DNA of 64,000 bases from Thomasclavelia ramosa DSM 1402 (GCF_014131695.1 NZ_CP036346.1:1426001-1490000), one strand, 5' to 3'. Shown: positions 1 through 9,212, counted from the first letter of the stretch. A program made the numbers and translations. Notes: generated by a model from the sequence alone, not told the origin.

Positions 1-581
1 TTCGTCGAATCGCTAGAGAATTGAACTTACCAGTAGCAGATAAAAAAGACAGTACCGGAATTTGTTTTATCGGAGAACGTGATTTTAAAGAGTTTTTACA
101 AAATTATATTCCAGCTCAAGCTGGAAAAATGGTTGATATAGAAACTGGGAACGTGATTGGTGATCATTCAGGAATCATGTACTATACTATTGGTCAGCGT
201 AAAGGATTAGGGATTGGTGGTCCAGGTGATGCATGGTTTGTCGTTGGGAAAGACTATGATAAAAATGTGTTATATATTTGTCAAGGAGATCAAAAAGATT
301 GGTTATATTCAACCGGGGCTCTGATTACTGATGTGAACTGGATTGCTTCAACTAAACCAATAGATAAAATTGCATGTAACGCTAAGTTTAGATATCGTCA
401 GCCAGATAATCCAATTCAACTTGAATTTATTGATGAAGATACTGTTTACTTAACTTTTGATAAACCAATAAAAGCGGTGACTCCAGGCCAAGCTGCAGTC
501 TTTTACGATGGTGATATTTGTCTTGGTGGTGGAACGATTGAAACTGTCTATAAAGATGGGCAGCCAATCAAGTATTTATAA
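1..581 (+). CDS. mnmA: tRNA-specific 2-thiouridylase MnmA, C-terminal part (cut by window edge)
   Basis: The reading frame is open to the left edge (from base 3), so the N-terminal ATP-pyrophosphatase half lies outside the window; the TTG at 21 is internal. The visible part starts just before the family motif DSTGICFIGERDF, whose Cys is the second catalytic cysteine that carries the persulfide during thiolation of wobble uridine in tRNA Lys/Glu/Gln. The rest matches the central and beta-barrel domains (YTIGQRKGLGIGG, then a TPGQAAVFYDGD motif near the end), which bind tRNA. The stop overlaps the recD2 start by one base (TAATG), so the two are probably translationally coupled. Identity is very secure from these motifs. 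Confidence 0.95.
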   Translation, partial: RRIARELNLPVADKKDSTGICFIGERDFKEFLQNYIPAQAGKMVDIETGNVIGDHSGIMYYTIGQRKGLGIGGPGDAWFVVGKDYDKNVLYICQGDQKDWLYSTGALITDVNWIASTKPIDKIACNAKFRYRQPDNPIQLEFIDEDTVYLTFDKPIKAVTPGQAAVFYDGDICLGGGTIETVYKDGQPIKYL

Positions 582-2776
582 TGATTGAATATACAGGTTA
601 TATTAAGAAGATTCGTTTTTATAGCGAATCTTCTAATTATATCGTTGCTTTAATTGAAGTTGAGCAGGAAGATAAGTTGATCACAATGAATGGTTATATG
701 AATAATTTTAATGATTATGAAAAATATGCTTTTATTGGTGATTACGAAATTCATCCTAAATATGGTAAACAGTTTAAATTATCAGAATATCGTATCATTT
801 ATGCAAAAGAAAGTGAAGAAATTATTAAATATTTATCTAGTCCGCTATTTAAGGGGATTGGTAAAGCTTTGGCAACACAAATAGTAAATACACTTGGTGA
901 AGAGTGTCTTGAAAAGATTAAAGAAGATAAACATAATTTAGATTTGGTTAGAGGAATGACTGAAAAACGGCGGGAAATAATTTATGAAGCATTGACTAAT
1001 GGTGATTATGATCAAGAAGTAATGCAGTTTTTTATGGGACATGGTATCAGTCTGAAAAACTTGGGCTTGATTCAAGCATATTATCAAGAAAAAACATTAG
1101 AAATACTTCAAAACAATCCGTACCAACTAGTAGAGGATATTGATGGGATTGGATTTAAAACAGCTGATGAGTTAGCTTTAAAAACAGGTGGGACACTTGA
1201 TAATCCTAATCGAATTAAAGCTGGGATTATTTACAGTATTAAGCAATATGGGTTTAATACTGGGAGTACATACTGTTACCTTGATGAAATCAAAATAATG
1301 TTTTCTAAAATAATATATAATATTGAAGAAGTATCGTTTAATGAATATCTTGATGAATTGATTGATGAAGGATTGATTATTCAACGTGGTGATAAGTATT
1401 ATTATTTTGAAATGGATGAGGCTGAAAAAAATATAGCTGAATATTTAAAAATACGGATAAATAAACCCGATGAACTTTTTGATGAAAAAGAAGTAGAACG
1501 ATTGTTGACAAATTATGAAAAGACTCAAGGTATATGTTATGCTGCCAAGCAGAAAGAAGCCCTAAATTATTTTTTAAAGTCTTCTTGCATGATTTTGACA
1601 GGCGGACCTGGAACTGGGAAAACGACAATTGTTCAAGCACTTTTAAAAGTGTATTCGGCATTATACCCAGATGATCGAATTGGTTTAGTTGCGCCAACTG
1701 GTCGGGCTGCAAAACGATTGACAGAATTAACTGGAATTTATGCTTGTACAATTCATCGCCTATTAAAATGGGATCTTCATAGTAACACATTTGCTATGAA
1801 TAAAAGCAATCCATTAGATTTAGATGTTTTGATCATTGATGAGTTTTCAATGGTCGATTGTTTATTGTTGAGTAAACTTTTTGAGGCGGGTCGAGGAATC
1901 AATAAAGTATTATTTATCGGTGATTACCATCAATTGCCTTCGGTTGCACCTGGAAATATATTACAGGATTTGATGGAAGCTGGAGTGAAAACGATTGAGC
2001 TAGATGAAATCTTCAGACAAGCTAAGGATTCAGGAATTATTCAATTGGCTCATCATATTATTCATAATGAAATTGAAAATATGGATCTTTTTGAGCAATA
2101 TCGGGATATAAACTTTTTTCCTTGCATAAACTATGATGTCGTAAAAAATGTTAAGATAATAGTAAAAAAAGCAATTGACGAAGGTTATGACACAAATGAT
2201 ATTCAAGTACTAGTACCAATGTATCAGGGAGTGGCTGGAATCGATGCTTTGAATGATGCTTTACAAGATGTTTTTAATCCGATTGATGAATTTAATGATT
2301 CATATCAAATTGGCCGCAAGGAATATCGTGTAGGTGACAAAATTTTGCAGTTAAAAAATCGACCTGATGATGATGTTTTTAATGGTGATATTGGAACGCT
2401 TGTTGAAATATGTCGAAAAGATAATTTTGAATATTTGCAAGATACACTGATTGTTGATTTTGATGGTAATTTTGTTGAATATACAAGTAATACTTTTAAC
2501 ACAATTACTCATGCTTATTGTATGTCGATTCATAAATCGCAGGGAAATGAATTTAAAATCGTTATTATGGCGGTCTTGTCTGATTATTATATTATGCTAC
2601 GGCGTAATCTATTATATACAGCGATTACAAGAGCAAAGCAGTCTCTCTTTATTTTAGGAAACTCTAAAGCTTTTATGCATGGTTTAGCAAATTATCAAGA
2701 CAGTCGTCGAAAAACAAGCTTAAAAAGTCGTTTTAAAACAATTGAAACCTTAAATGTGTATGATTTTCTTGAATAA
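581..2776 (+). CDS. recD2: ATP-dependent DNA helicase RecD2 (SF1B)
   Basis: 731 residues, in the usual range of stand-alone RecD2 helicases of bacteria lacking RecBC partners. An N-terminal OB-like region and helix-hairpin-helix stretch (around 80-220) precede the helicase core. Walker A GGPGTGKTT is at about residues 341-349, Walker B LIIDEFSMVD near 417-426, and the C-terminal UvrD-like motif HAYCMSIHKSQGNEF and TAITRAKQSL are present. It is a 5'-3' helicase acting in DNA repair and replication-fork maintenance in the cytoplasm. It overlaps mnmA by one base; mnmA-recD2-alaS adjacency resembles the Bacillus yrrC-alaS region. No truncation is visible. Confidence 0.95.
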   Translation: MIEYTGYIKKIRFYSESSNYIVALIEVEQEDKLITMNGYMNNFNDYEKYAFIGDYEIHPKYGKQFKLSEYRIIYAKESEEIIKYLSSPLFKGIGKALATQIVNTLGEECLEKIKEDKHNLDLVRGMTEKRREIIYEALTNGDYDQEVMQFFMGHGISLKNLGLIQAYYQEKTLEILQNNPYQLVEDIDGIGFKTADELALKTGGTLDNPNRIKAGIIYSIKQYGFNTGSTYCYLDEIKIMFSKIIYNIEEVSFNEYLDELIDEGLIIQRGDKYYYFEMDEAEKNIAEYLKIRINKPDELFDEKEVERLLTNYEKTQGICYAAKQKEALNYFLKSSCMILTGGPGTGKTTIVQALLKVYSALYPDDRIGLVAPTGRAAKRLTELTGIYACTIHRLLKWDLHSNTFAMNKSNPLDLDVLIIDEFSMVDCLLLSKLFEAGRGINKVLFIGDYHQLPSVAPGNILQDLMEAGVKTIELDEIFRQAKDSGIIQLAHHIIHNEIENMDLFEQYRDINFFPCINYDVVKNVKIIVKKAIDEGYDTNDIQVLVPMYQGVAGIDALNDALQDVFNPIDEFNDSYQIGRKEYRVGDKILQLKNRPDDDVFNGDIGTLVEICRKDNFEYLQDTLIVDFDGNFVEYTSNTFNTITHAYCMSIHKSQGNEFKIVIMAVLSDYYIMLRRNLLYTAITRAKQSLFILGNSKAFMHGLANYQDSRRKTSLKSRFKTIETLNVYDFLE

Positions 2777-2802
2777 AGGTAAACTATACTGAGGTGAGAT
2801 AT

Positions 2803-2916
2803 ATGATGACAAGAAGCAAAATACTAATTGGATTAACAGTTGCATCACTAATGATTTTGTTGAGTGAATGTGAGTGTGTTGAAGATATGATGTATGAACT
2901 CAAAGCAAAGATGTAA
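2803..2916 (+). CDS. possible 37-residue small membrane protein
   Basis: An ATG eight bases after a good ribosome site (GAGGTGAG, 2791-2798) opens a 37-codon frame ending at 2916. The product has a short basic N-terminus (MMTRSK), a hydrophobic stretch (ILIGLTVASLMILL) and an acidic Cys-containing tail (SECECVEDMMYELKAKM). This is the shape of a single-pass small membrane or exported peptide; the LLSEC segment is only a poor lipobox. It sits 26 bases after recD2 and ends before the alaS promoter, so it would be the last gene of the mnmA-recD2 transcript. I do not recognise a family. The ribosome site and hydrophobic segment are the only support. Confidence 0.42.
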   Translation: MMTRSKILIGLTVASLMILLSECECVEDMMYELKAKM

Positions 2917-2934
2917 AGATATAAATTAATAGTC

Positions 2935-2963
2935 TTGAAAAATATAATTGGATAGTTTATAAT
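2935..2963 (+). promoter_or_regulatory. sigma-A-type promoter of alaS
   Basis: TTGAAA at 2935-2940 and TATAAT at 2958-2963 are separated by 17 bp. The predicted start, about 2970, lies just upstream of the T-box stem I, so the leader is transcribed in full. Confidence 0.75.
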
Positions 2964-2984
2964 TTGGTAAATCGTTGAAAAAGA

Positions 2985-3178
2985 AAAGTACTATAAAATA
3001 GATCTTTCAGAGAAAGTATGGCTGGTGAAAATACTTATCATTTTATAGGAAAGCTACTTTGGAGAGTAATTAAAGATTACCGTGTAGGCTACGTTACCAG
3101 TCAAGTAAGGGCATGAGTTTTCATGAACTAGGATGGTACCGCGATTAAAGTCGTTCCTAGCAATAGGGCGACTTTTTA
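2985..3178 (+). promoter_or_regulatory. T-box leader of alaS (alanine-responsive)
   Basis: Stem I closes by AAAGT/ACTTT (2985 and 3056-3060) and a second helix TATAAAAT/ATTTTATA (2992-2999 with 3040-3047). An AGAGA motif and a distal hairpin with a GGCTGGTGAAA loop follow. A GCT triplet at 3053-3055, just before the closing helix, fits an alanine specifier. The T-box sequence AGGATGGTACCGCGA is at 3130-3144; its TGGT pairs with an ACCA tRNA end, as expected for tRNA-Ala. The terminator stem AAAGTCG/CGACTTT (3147-3153 with 3169-3175) ends in a T-run. Uncharged tRNA-Ala would stabilise the antiterminator and allow alaS transcription. Confidence 0.95.
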
Positions 3179-3197
3179 TATTGTAAAGGAGAACAAG

Positions 3198-5807
3198 ATG
3201 AAACAATTAACAGGAAATCAAGTTAGAAAAATGTTTTTGGATTTTTTTGAAAGCAAAGGTCATAAAGTTGAACCTAGCCACTCATTAATTCCTAATGACG
3301 ATCCAACTTTATTATGGATCAATGCTGGAGTAGCAGCAATTAAAAAATATTTTGATGGAACAATAACTCCAGATAATCCACGAATTACAAATGCTCAAAA
3401 GTCAATTCGTACTAATGATATTGAAAACGTTGGAAAAACAGCTCGTCATCATACATTTTTTGAAATGTTAGGGAACTTCTCAATTGGTGATTATTTTAAA
3501 AAAGATGCAATTGATTTTGCGTGGGAATTATTAACTGATGAAAAATGGTTTGCTTTTGAAAAAGATAAATTATATATTACAGTTCATGATCATGATGAGG
3601 AAGCTTATGACTATTGGGTTAATGTCAAAGGTGTTGCTGTTGATCATATGTTAAAAACACCAGGTAACTTTTGGGAAATTGGCGAGGGACCATGTGGACC
3701 CGATTCAGAGATTTTTTATGATCGTGGGGAAAAATATGATCCTGATGGTTTAGGAACAAAGTTGTTTTATGAAGAATTAGAAAATGATCGATATATTGAA
3801 ATTTGGAATTTAGTATTTTCACAATATAACTCACAAGAAGGAGTAGCTCGTGAAGATTATAAAGAGTTGCCACAAAAAAATATCGATACTGGGATGGGAT
3901 TAGAAAGAATTACTAGTATTATTCAAGGTGGAGAAACAAATTTTGATACTGATTTTTTCTTACCAATTATCCATGAAGTAGAAAAATTAGCCAATGTTTC
4001 ATATCAAGAAAATAAGATGGCTTATCGAGTTATTGCTGATCATATCCGGACTGTAACATTTGCACTTGCTGATGGAGCATTATTTGATAATGCAGGTCGT
4101 GGATATGTTTTGAGGAGAATTTTAAGAAGAGCTGTTCGTTATGGTAAGCAAATTGGAATCGAAAAAGCGTTTATGTATGATTTAGTTGATGTTGTAAGCG
4201 AAATTATGAAAGAATTCTATGATTATCTACCAGAAAAAGTAAGTTATATTAGTGACTTAGTAAAAAAAGAGGAAGAAGCTTTTCATAAGACGTTAACAAA
4301 TGGTGAAAAATTATTAAGTAGTATTATCGCAAAAAATACTGATGGTGTGATTAGTGGAAAGGATGCCTTTAAATTATACGATACTTATGGTTTTCCTTTT
4401 GAATTGACTTTGGAAATTGCTGAAGAATCAGATTTAAAAGTTGATGAAGAGGCTTTTAGAGCAGAGCTTAAAGTACAACAAGAAAGATCGCGTGGAGCAC
4501 GTACTGATAGTGAAAGTATGGCAAGTCAGAAACCTGATTTAATGGCCTTTGATTTACCATCGAATTTTGAATATGATCCAACAAATATCAATAGTGTAGT
4601 TATTGGATTATTTAAAGATGGTGTTAAAACAGATCGAATTGATGATTATGGAGAAGTCATTTTTGATACAACAACTTTTTATGCTGAGATGGGTGGTCAA
4701 TGTGCAGATACTGGGTATGTTTATAATGAAAATTGTCAGGGTGAAGTAATTAATGTGCTAAAAGCACCAAATCAACAGCATTTACATTTCGTTAAATTGA
4801 AGACAGGAACGATTCGAGTTGGTGATATTTTAACTTTAGATGTTGATAAAGCTAAGCGAAATAAGATTATTGCTAACCATAGTGCTACTCATATTCTTCA
4901 AGCAGCTTTAAAAGAAATTATTGGAAAACATATTAATCAAGCTGGTTCTTATGTTGATGATCATCGTTTAAGATTTGATTTTACTCATTTTGAAAAAATA
5001 ACAAATGAACAACTTAAATTAATTGAGAATCAGGTTAATAATGTCATTTTTGATGGAGTTGCTGTGGATATTGCACACATGACTAAAGATGAAGCCATTA
5101 ATAGTGGTGCTATGGCGTTGTTTGATGAGAAGTATGGCGATAAGGTTCGGGTTGTTTCAATCGGTGATTATTCAATGGAATTATGTGGTGGATGTCATGT
5201 TTCAAACAGTGCAAATATTGGATTATTTAAAATTGAGGCTGAAGAGAGTGTTGGTAGTGGAGTGCGTCGAATTGAGGCGGTTACTGGAAAGACTGCTTAT
5301 CAAGCGTTAGTTCAAGAAAAAGAAACGGTTGATATTATTAGTAATATTTTAAAACTTAAAAATCGTAAAGAAGTAGTTGCAAAAGTTACTGCATTAACTG
5401 AAGAACTTTCCAACACTAAAAAAGAGATTGAAATATTAAGCGGACAATTAAATGCGCTAAATGCAGCAAGTAAAGCCAATGATATTCAAGAAATCAATGG
5501 AGTTAAAGTGTTGTTTGTAGAAGAAATGATTGATGCTGCTAAAGCGAAACAACTTGCCTTTGATTTTAGAGATAAAATTGAAGAAGGAATTGTAATTTTA
5601 GTAACACAATTTGAGGACAAATGTTCATACTTTGTCGGGGTGACTAAAAATTATGTTGCAACTGGATATAAAGCTGGTGATATTATTAAAAAAATCAATG
5701 CAGTTGTTGATGGTCGCGGTGGTGGAAAGCCGGATTTTGCTCAAGGTGGCTGCCCAATTAATGATAAGATTTCCAACATCAAGGGAGAACTTAAAAATTT
5801 CTTTTAA
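3198..5807 (+). CDS. alaS: alanyl-tRNA synthetase
   Basis: 869 residues, normal for bacterial AlaRS. The class II core begins with the family start (RKMFLDFFESKGH) and includes the conserved NAQKSIRTNDIENVGKT and FEMLGNFSIGDYF segments. The editing domain carries the zinc ligands HSATH (H561, H565) and ELCGGCH (C663, H667). The C-terminal DHHA1 domain ends in a Gly-rich GRGGGKPDFAQGG motif. It charges tRNA-Ala and clears Ser/Gly mischarging. Ribosome site AAAGGAG lies eight bases before the ATG. It is controlled by the T-box leader directly upstream. Confidence 0.98.
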   Translation: MKQLTGNQVRKMFLDFFESKGHKVEPSHSLIPNDDPTLLWINAGVAAIKKYFDGTITPDNPRITNAQKSIRTNDIENVGKTARHHTFFEMLGNFSIGDYFKKDAIDFAWELLTDEKWFAFEKDKLYITVHDHDEEAYDYWVNVKGVAVDHMLKTPGNFWEIGEGPCGPDSEIFYDRGEKYDPDGLGTKLFYEELENDRYIEIWNLVFSQYNSQEGVAREDYKELPQKNIDTGMGLERITSIIQGGETNFDTDFFLPIIHEVEKLANVSYQENKMAYRVIADHIRTVTFALADGALFDNAGRGYVLRRILRRAVRYGKQIGIEKAFMYDLVDVVSEIMKEFYDYLPEKVSYISDLVKKEEEAFHKTLTNGEKLLSSIIAKNTDGVISGKDAFKLYDTYGFPFELTLEIAEESDLKVDEEAFRAELKVQQERSRGARTDSESMASQKPDLMAFDLPSNFEYDPTNINSVVIGLFKDGVKTDRIDDYGEVIFDTTTFYAEMGGQCADTGYVYNENCQGEVINVLKAPNQQHLHFVKLKTGTIRVGDILTLDVDKAKRNKIIANHSATHILQAALKEIIGKHINQAGSYVDDHRLRFDFTHFEKITNEQLKLIENQVNNVIFDGVAVDIAHMTKDEAINSGAMALFDEKYGDKVRVVSIGDYSMELCGGCHVSNSANIGLFKIEAEESVGSGVRRIEAVTGKTAYQALVQEKETVDIISNILKLKNRKEVVAKVTALTEELSNTKKEIEILSGQLNALNAASKANDIQEINGVKVLFVEEMIDAAKAKQLAFDFRDKIEEGIVILVTQFEDKCSYFVGVTKNYVATGYKAGDIIKKINAVVDGRGGGKPDFAQGGCPINDKISNIKGELKNFF

Positions 5808-5867
5808 TTTCTAAGTAATTGGTGTAAAATAATTCTATAGGCAAAGCCTTAAAGGAGGTCGAATAAT

Positions 5868-6119
5868 ATGCAAGACTTAACAAAGACAAAAGTATTCAGT
5901 TCTGAAGATATGCGTCGTGAGATGATTCGTCAAAATCTTAAAACAGTAATTGATGCATTAAATGAAAGAGGCTATAATGCAGTACATCAAATTGCAGGTT
6001 ATTTAATCTCTAATGATCCTGCTTATATTTCAAGTCATAAAAATGCTCGAAATATAATCCAGCAAATTGAACGTGATGAAATTATTGAAGAATTAGTCAA
6101 ATCATATTTGGAGAAGTAG
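5868..6119 (+). CDS. ireB: IreB family regulatory phosphoprotein (UPF0297)
   Basis: 83 residues, the full family length, preceded by AAAGGAGGT. The conserved core includes GYNAVHQIAGYLISNDPAYI and a C-terminal RDEIIEELVKSYL helix. In Enterococcus, IreB is a substrate of the PASTA kinase IreK on N-terminal threonines and dampens cephalosporin tolerance; T5 and T7 here (DLTKTKVF) are the equivalent candidates. One base separates it from ruvX, the conserved arrangement in Firmicutes (yrzL-yrrK-yrzB). Confidence 0.93.
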   Translation: MQDLTKTKVFSSEDMRREMIRQNLKTVIDALNERGYNAVHQIAGYLISNDPAYISSHKNARNIIQQIERDEIIEELVKSYLEK

Positions 6120-6120
6120 G

Positions 6121-6540
6121 ATGGAACGGATATTAGGGTTGGACTTAGGTTCAAGAACCTGTGGTATTGCAATCAGTGATACTTTAGGCATGTTAGCTCA
6201 TGGAATTGAGACTTACCGTTTTCGAGATGATGATTATGATAGAGCCGCAAAGCACGTTGTTGCTTTAATTAATGAACATCAGATCAAAACGGTTGTACTT
6301 GGGCTACCTAAACATATGAATGGTGATTTGGGTGAGCGTGCACAAATATCAATCATGTTTAAAGAAATGTTAGAAAAAGAAGTACCGGGTCTCAATGTTG
6401 TTTTAATTGATGAGCGACTTACAACTAAAGTAGCTCAAGATCAACTTATCTTTGCTGATGTTTCTCGAAAGAAACGGAAGCAGGTAATTGACAAAATGGC
6501 TGCAGTAGCGATTTTACAAGGCTACTTAGATGCCCAATAG
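6121..6540 (+). CDS. ruvX: Holliday junction resolvase-like nuclease RuvX (YqgF)
   Basis: 139 residues with the RNase H-like fold signature LGLDLGSRTCGIAISD at the N-terminus, VLGLPKHMNGDLGERA in the middle and LIDERLTT plus a C-terminal DKMAAVAILQGYL segment. The acidic residues D7, E112-region and D133-region are the expected metal ligands. The family has been linked to resolution of recombination intermediates and to 16S rRNA 5'-end maturation. It lies between ireB and a DUF1292 gene in one operon. Confidence 0.95.
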   Translation: MERILGLDLGSRTCGIAISDTLGMLAHGIETYRFRDDDYDRAAKHVVALINEHQIKTVVLGLPKHMNGDLGERAQISIMFKEMLEKEVPGLNVVLIDERLTTKVAQDQLIFADVSRKKRKQVIDKMAAVAILQGYLDAQ

Positions 6541-6552
6541 AAAGGAATTTAA

Positions 6553-6900
6553 ATGGAAGCAAATAAAATCCAAGTGATCGATGATCAAGGTAATGAAAAA
6601 GAATTTGAAGTATTATTTACTTTTAATAATGAGGAATTAGGAAAACAATATGTGTTGTATTATGATACAACAGTTGAAGAACCTAGTGTATTTGCATCAA
6701 TCTATGATGATGCTGGACAATTATTCCCTATAGAAACACCGGAAGAATGGGAAATGGTTGAAGAAGTTTTCCAAAGTTTTATGGCTGAAAGTGAAGAAGG
6801 TCATGAATGTTGTGGAAACCATGGAAATGGATGCTGTCATGATAATGATGAAGAACATGAATGTTGCGGTAATCATGGAGACTGTAACTGCGATAACTAA
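6553..6900 (+). CDS. DUF1292 (YrzB-like) protein with Cys/His-rich tail
   Basis: 115 residues. The first ~82 residues match DUF1292: an acidic beta-rich domain opening with a DQGNEKEFEVLFTF stretch and containing KQYVLYYDT and VFASIYDD. The remaining ~33 residues are unlike standard YrzB: two copies of the unit EHECCGNHG or GHECCGNHG are separated by a CCHDNDEE linker, giving eight cysteines and five histidines. Such a tail could bind zinc, copper or another soft metal. The DUF1292 function is unknown, but it follows ruvX in the conserved trio. An intrinsic terminator ends the operon directly after the stop. Confidence 0.9.
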   Translation: MEANKIQVIDDQGNEKEFEVLFTFNNEELGKQYVLYYDTTVEEPSVFASIYDDAGQLFPIETPEEWEMVEEVFQSFMAESEEGHECCGNHGNGCCHDNDEEHECCGNHGDCNCDN

Positions 6901-6901
6901 T

Positions 6902-6926
6902 AAAAGCTAAATTATTTAGCTTTTTT
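6902..6926 (+). terminator. intrinsic terminator after the ireB-ruvX-DUF1292 operon
   Basis: AAAAGCTAAA and TTTAGCTTTT form a 10-bp stem with a three-base loop, followed by further T residues. Confidence 0.85.
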
Positions 6927-6954
6927 CTCTTAAACTAGAAAAGGTGGTATAGAA

Positions 6955-8046
6955 ATGGCTTTAATGGGATTATTTGGAAAAAAAAGAGTTACTGAATCAT
7001 TTTTTGTCAATTCATATGGAAATGATCAGACACGTGGTATTTATACATTTCAAGTAGATATTGAAAATGGAGAAATACTTTATAAAAAGCATTTTAAAAC
7101 ACCCTCAGACCCTGTCTATAGCTTTAATTATGGGCGCTTTGTGTGTGTTACATATAAAAATAGAACAGGTACAAGTGGTGATGGTGGAATTTGTTCATAT
7201 GCAGCAACTGCTGATATTTTAGCATTAGTATCGCGAATTAGTGATAAAGGTAAAACATATATGCATGCTTGTGCTAATGGTGATCATGAAACAGCAGATA
7301 AATTATATGCTGTTGATTATTATAACGGTGAGATCATGGTGGCAAAAATTGATAAGAAAAAACTAGTTGCACCTATTTTTAATTATAAATTGGAAGGACA
7401 TAGTATCGATCCAAAACGTCAAAATCAACCACACCCTCATTTTGTCGATTTTACTCCGGATGGAAAACGTTTAATTGTTGTTGACTTAGGATTAGATAAA
7501 GTACTGCTCTTTAAAATGGAAGCAAAGGAGATTATTTTGGATGAAGAACATTCATTTGATTTAGAACCAGGATCTGGACCTAAAAAGATTATGTTCAACC
7601 AGGCTGGAACAATAGCGTATGTTTTAAATGAATTATCTAATACAATTTGTGTTTACAAATATAATGATTTGAAATTTGAATTAATTCAAACCATCGATAC
7701 ATATCCAAAAGATGAATATGATGAGCCTAGCTTAGCTGGACAAATGCTTTTTAGCGAAAAAGAGGAGCGTATTTTTGTTACTAATCGTGGTCATGATAGT
7801 TTAGCATTATTTTTAGTAGATCAAGAAACAGGTTTATTGACTTATAAAGATTTTGTTGATACTTCACCAAATGCTCGTGATATTGCAATCTTTAAAGATC
7901 GTTGGATTGTTGCAGTTTGCCAAAAGGGTGGAGTAGTTGAAAGTTATGAATACCGCGATGAGAGAGGCGGAATGCTTTTTGAAACCAAATACTCATATCT
8001 AGTCAGTGAGCCGGTTTGCATTACAAAATTTGAGACTATTTATTAG
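6955..8046 (+). CDS. lactonase family seven-bladed beta-propeller protein
   Basis: 363 residues. The sequence matches the PF10282 lactonase/6-phosphogluconolactonase-like propeller: FVNSYG near the N-terminus, the signature HPHFVDFTPDGKRLIVVDLG in the middle, GSGPKKIMFNQAGTIAYVLNE, and SPNARDIAIF near the end. Members hydrolyse 6-phosphogluconolactone or other lactones, but many have no assigned substrate, and no other pentose-phosphate gene is nearby. There is no signal peptide, so it is cytoplasmic. It has its own ribosome site (AAGGTGG) and is followed at once by a terminator, so it may be a single-gene unit. Confidence 0.85.
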   Translation: MALMGLFGKKRVTESFFVNSYGNDQTRGIYTFQVDIENGEILYKKHFKTPSDPVYSFNYGRFVCVTYKNRTGTSGDGGICSYAATADILALVSRISDKGKTYMHACANGDHETADKLYAVDYYNGEIMVAKIDKKKLVAPIFNYKLEGHSIDPKRQNQPHPHFVDFTPDGKRLIVVDLGLDKVLLFKMEAKEIILDEEHSFDLEPGSGPKKIMFNQAGTIAYVLNELSNTICVYKYNDLKFELIQTIDTYPKDEYDEPSLAGQMLFSEKEERIFVTNRGHDSLALFLVDQETGLLTYKDFVDTSPNARDIAIFKDRWIVAVCQKGGVVESYEYRDERGGMLFETKYSYLVSEPVCITKFETIY

Positions 8047-8070
8047 AGATGATTATTCATCTCTTTTTTT
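8045..8070 (+). terminator. intrinsic terminator after the lactonase gene
   Basis: AGAGATGA and TCATCTCT pair around a four-base loop and are followed by T7. Confidence 0.88.
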
Positions 8071-8114
8071 GGCATAATATACTGACGAAGCATGTTTTAT
8101 TATCGGTAGATAAG

Positions 8115-8143
8115 TTGAATAAGCGCTAAAAATATCATATAAT
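8115..8143 (+). promoter_or_regulatory. promoter of the mltG-trmR-trhP1-trhP2-udk operon
   Basis: TTGAAT (8115-8120) and TATAAT (8138-8143) are 17 bp apart. The -10 box overlaps an in-frame ATG at 8142, which therefore cannot be the mltG start; the ATG at 8163 lies downstream of the expected transcription start. Confidence 0.75.
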
Positions 8144-8162
8144 GGTTAAGACGGAGGAGAAT

Positions 8163-9212
8163 ATGAAAAAAACTCAGAAAATTATTATTGGAGCAATTGC
8201 TGGAATAACGATTGTTGTACTAGCTTTAGTGTTTTTTTATTTCAATGGCCAAGGTGCTGTTTCTTCTAAAAGTGAAGAGGTAGTAGTTGAAATATCTGGA
8301 TCAACATCTTCGGTCTTAAATCAGCTTGATAAGGCAGGTCTATTAAAAAGCAAAACAGTTGCTAGTATCTATACAAAGTTTAATAGTTATAGTTTTAAAG
8401 CGAATGTTTATGTTTTAAATAAAAATATGGATTTAAAGAAGATTCTTACAATTTTGGAAGGAGATAAGGATTATATATCTGCTGCTAAAATTACGATATT
8501 AGATGGATACCGTATACCTGAATGTGCTCAACAAGTAGCAAAGGGATTAGAAATCGATAGTACCGAGGTATTAGAGAAATGGACAAATAAAGAATATTTG
8601 CAAACTTTAGTGGAAAAATACTGGTTTTTGGATGAAAGTATTTTGAGTGCTGATATTATGTTCCCGTTAGAAGGGTATTTTGGTCCAGAAACATATGTAA
8701 TTACTTCAAAGAAGACATCGATTGAAGATGTTACAAAGATGATGCTGGATCAAATGGATCGTAATTTAAGTACTTATAAAGACAAAATCAGTAATTTTAT
8801 GATTAGTGGTAATAAAGTATCGATGCATCAATTTTTATCATTAGCATCAGTTGTACAATGTGAGTCATCTGGCCAAAAAGAAGATCAGGCTAAGATAGCC
8901 GGTGTCTTTATGAATCGTTTGGAAAAACCAATGCGTCTGCAAAGTGATGTAACTGTAAATTATGCAAATCAAATTAAAACGGTAGCAGTAACGTATAATC
9001 ACTTATCAGTCGATTCTAAATATAATACATATAAGTATGAAGGGTTACCAGTCGGTCCAATCAGTACAGTTTCAACAAACATTATTGAAGCATGTCTGAA
9101 TTATCAAAAGACTGATAATTTGTTCTTCTTTGCTTTGAAAGACGGGTCAGTCATCTATTCAAAAACATATGAAGAACATCAACAAGTAGTAAAGGAAAAT
9201 AAATGGTATTAA
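8163..9212 (+). CDS. mltG: endolytic murein transglycosylase MltG
   Basis: 349 residues from the ATG at 8163, chosen because GGAGGA is four bases upstream and the earlier ATG falls in the -10 box. A basic N-terminus leads into one membrane segment (about residues 8-27), followed by an extracellular LysM-like and YceG/MltG domain. The catalytic region LASVVQCESSGQKEDQAK keeps the glutamate expected from the family pattern (VEKEx), although the first Glu is Gln here. KIAGVFMNRL, LQSDVTV and GLPVGPIS are further signatures. It cleaves nascent peptidoglycan and sets glycan strand length. It starts the conserved mltG-trmR-U32-U32-udk-greA order of Firmicutes. Confidence 0.93.
   Translation: MKKTQKIIIGAIAGITIVVLALVFFYFNGQGAVSSKSEEVVVEISGSTSSVLNQLDKAGLLKSKTVASIYTKFNSYSFKANVYVLNKNMDLKKILTILEGDKDYISAAKITILDGYRIPECAQQVAKGLEIDSTEVLEKWTNKEYLQTLVEKYWFLDESILSADIMFPLEGYFGPETYVITSKKTSIEDVTKMMLDQMDRNLSTYKDKISNFMISGNKVSMHQFLSLASVVQCESSGQKEDQAKIAGVFMNRLEKPMRLQSDVTVNYANQIKTVAVTYNHLSVDSKYNTYKYEGLPVGPISTVSTNIIEACLNYQKTDNLFFFALKDGSVIYSKTYEEHQQVVKENKWY

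Noticed and set aside
8142-8162. Earlier ATG for mltG
   Set aside because: It overlaps the -10 box TATAAT and has no ribosome site; 8163 follows GGAGGA.
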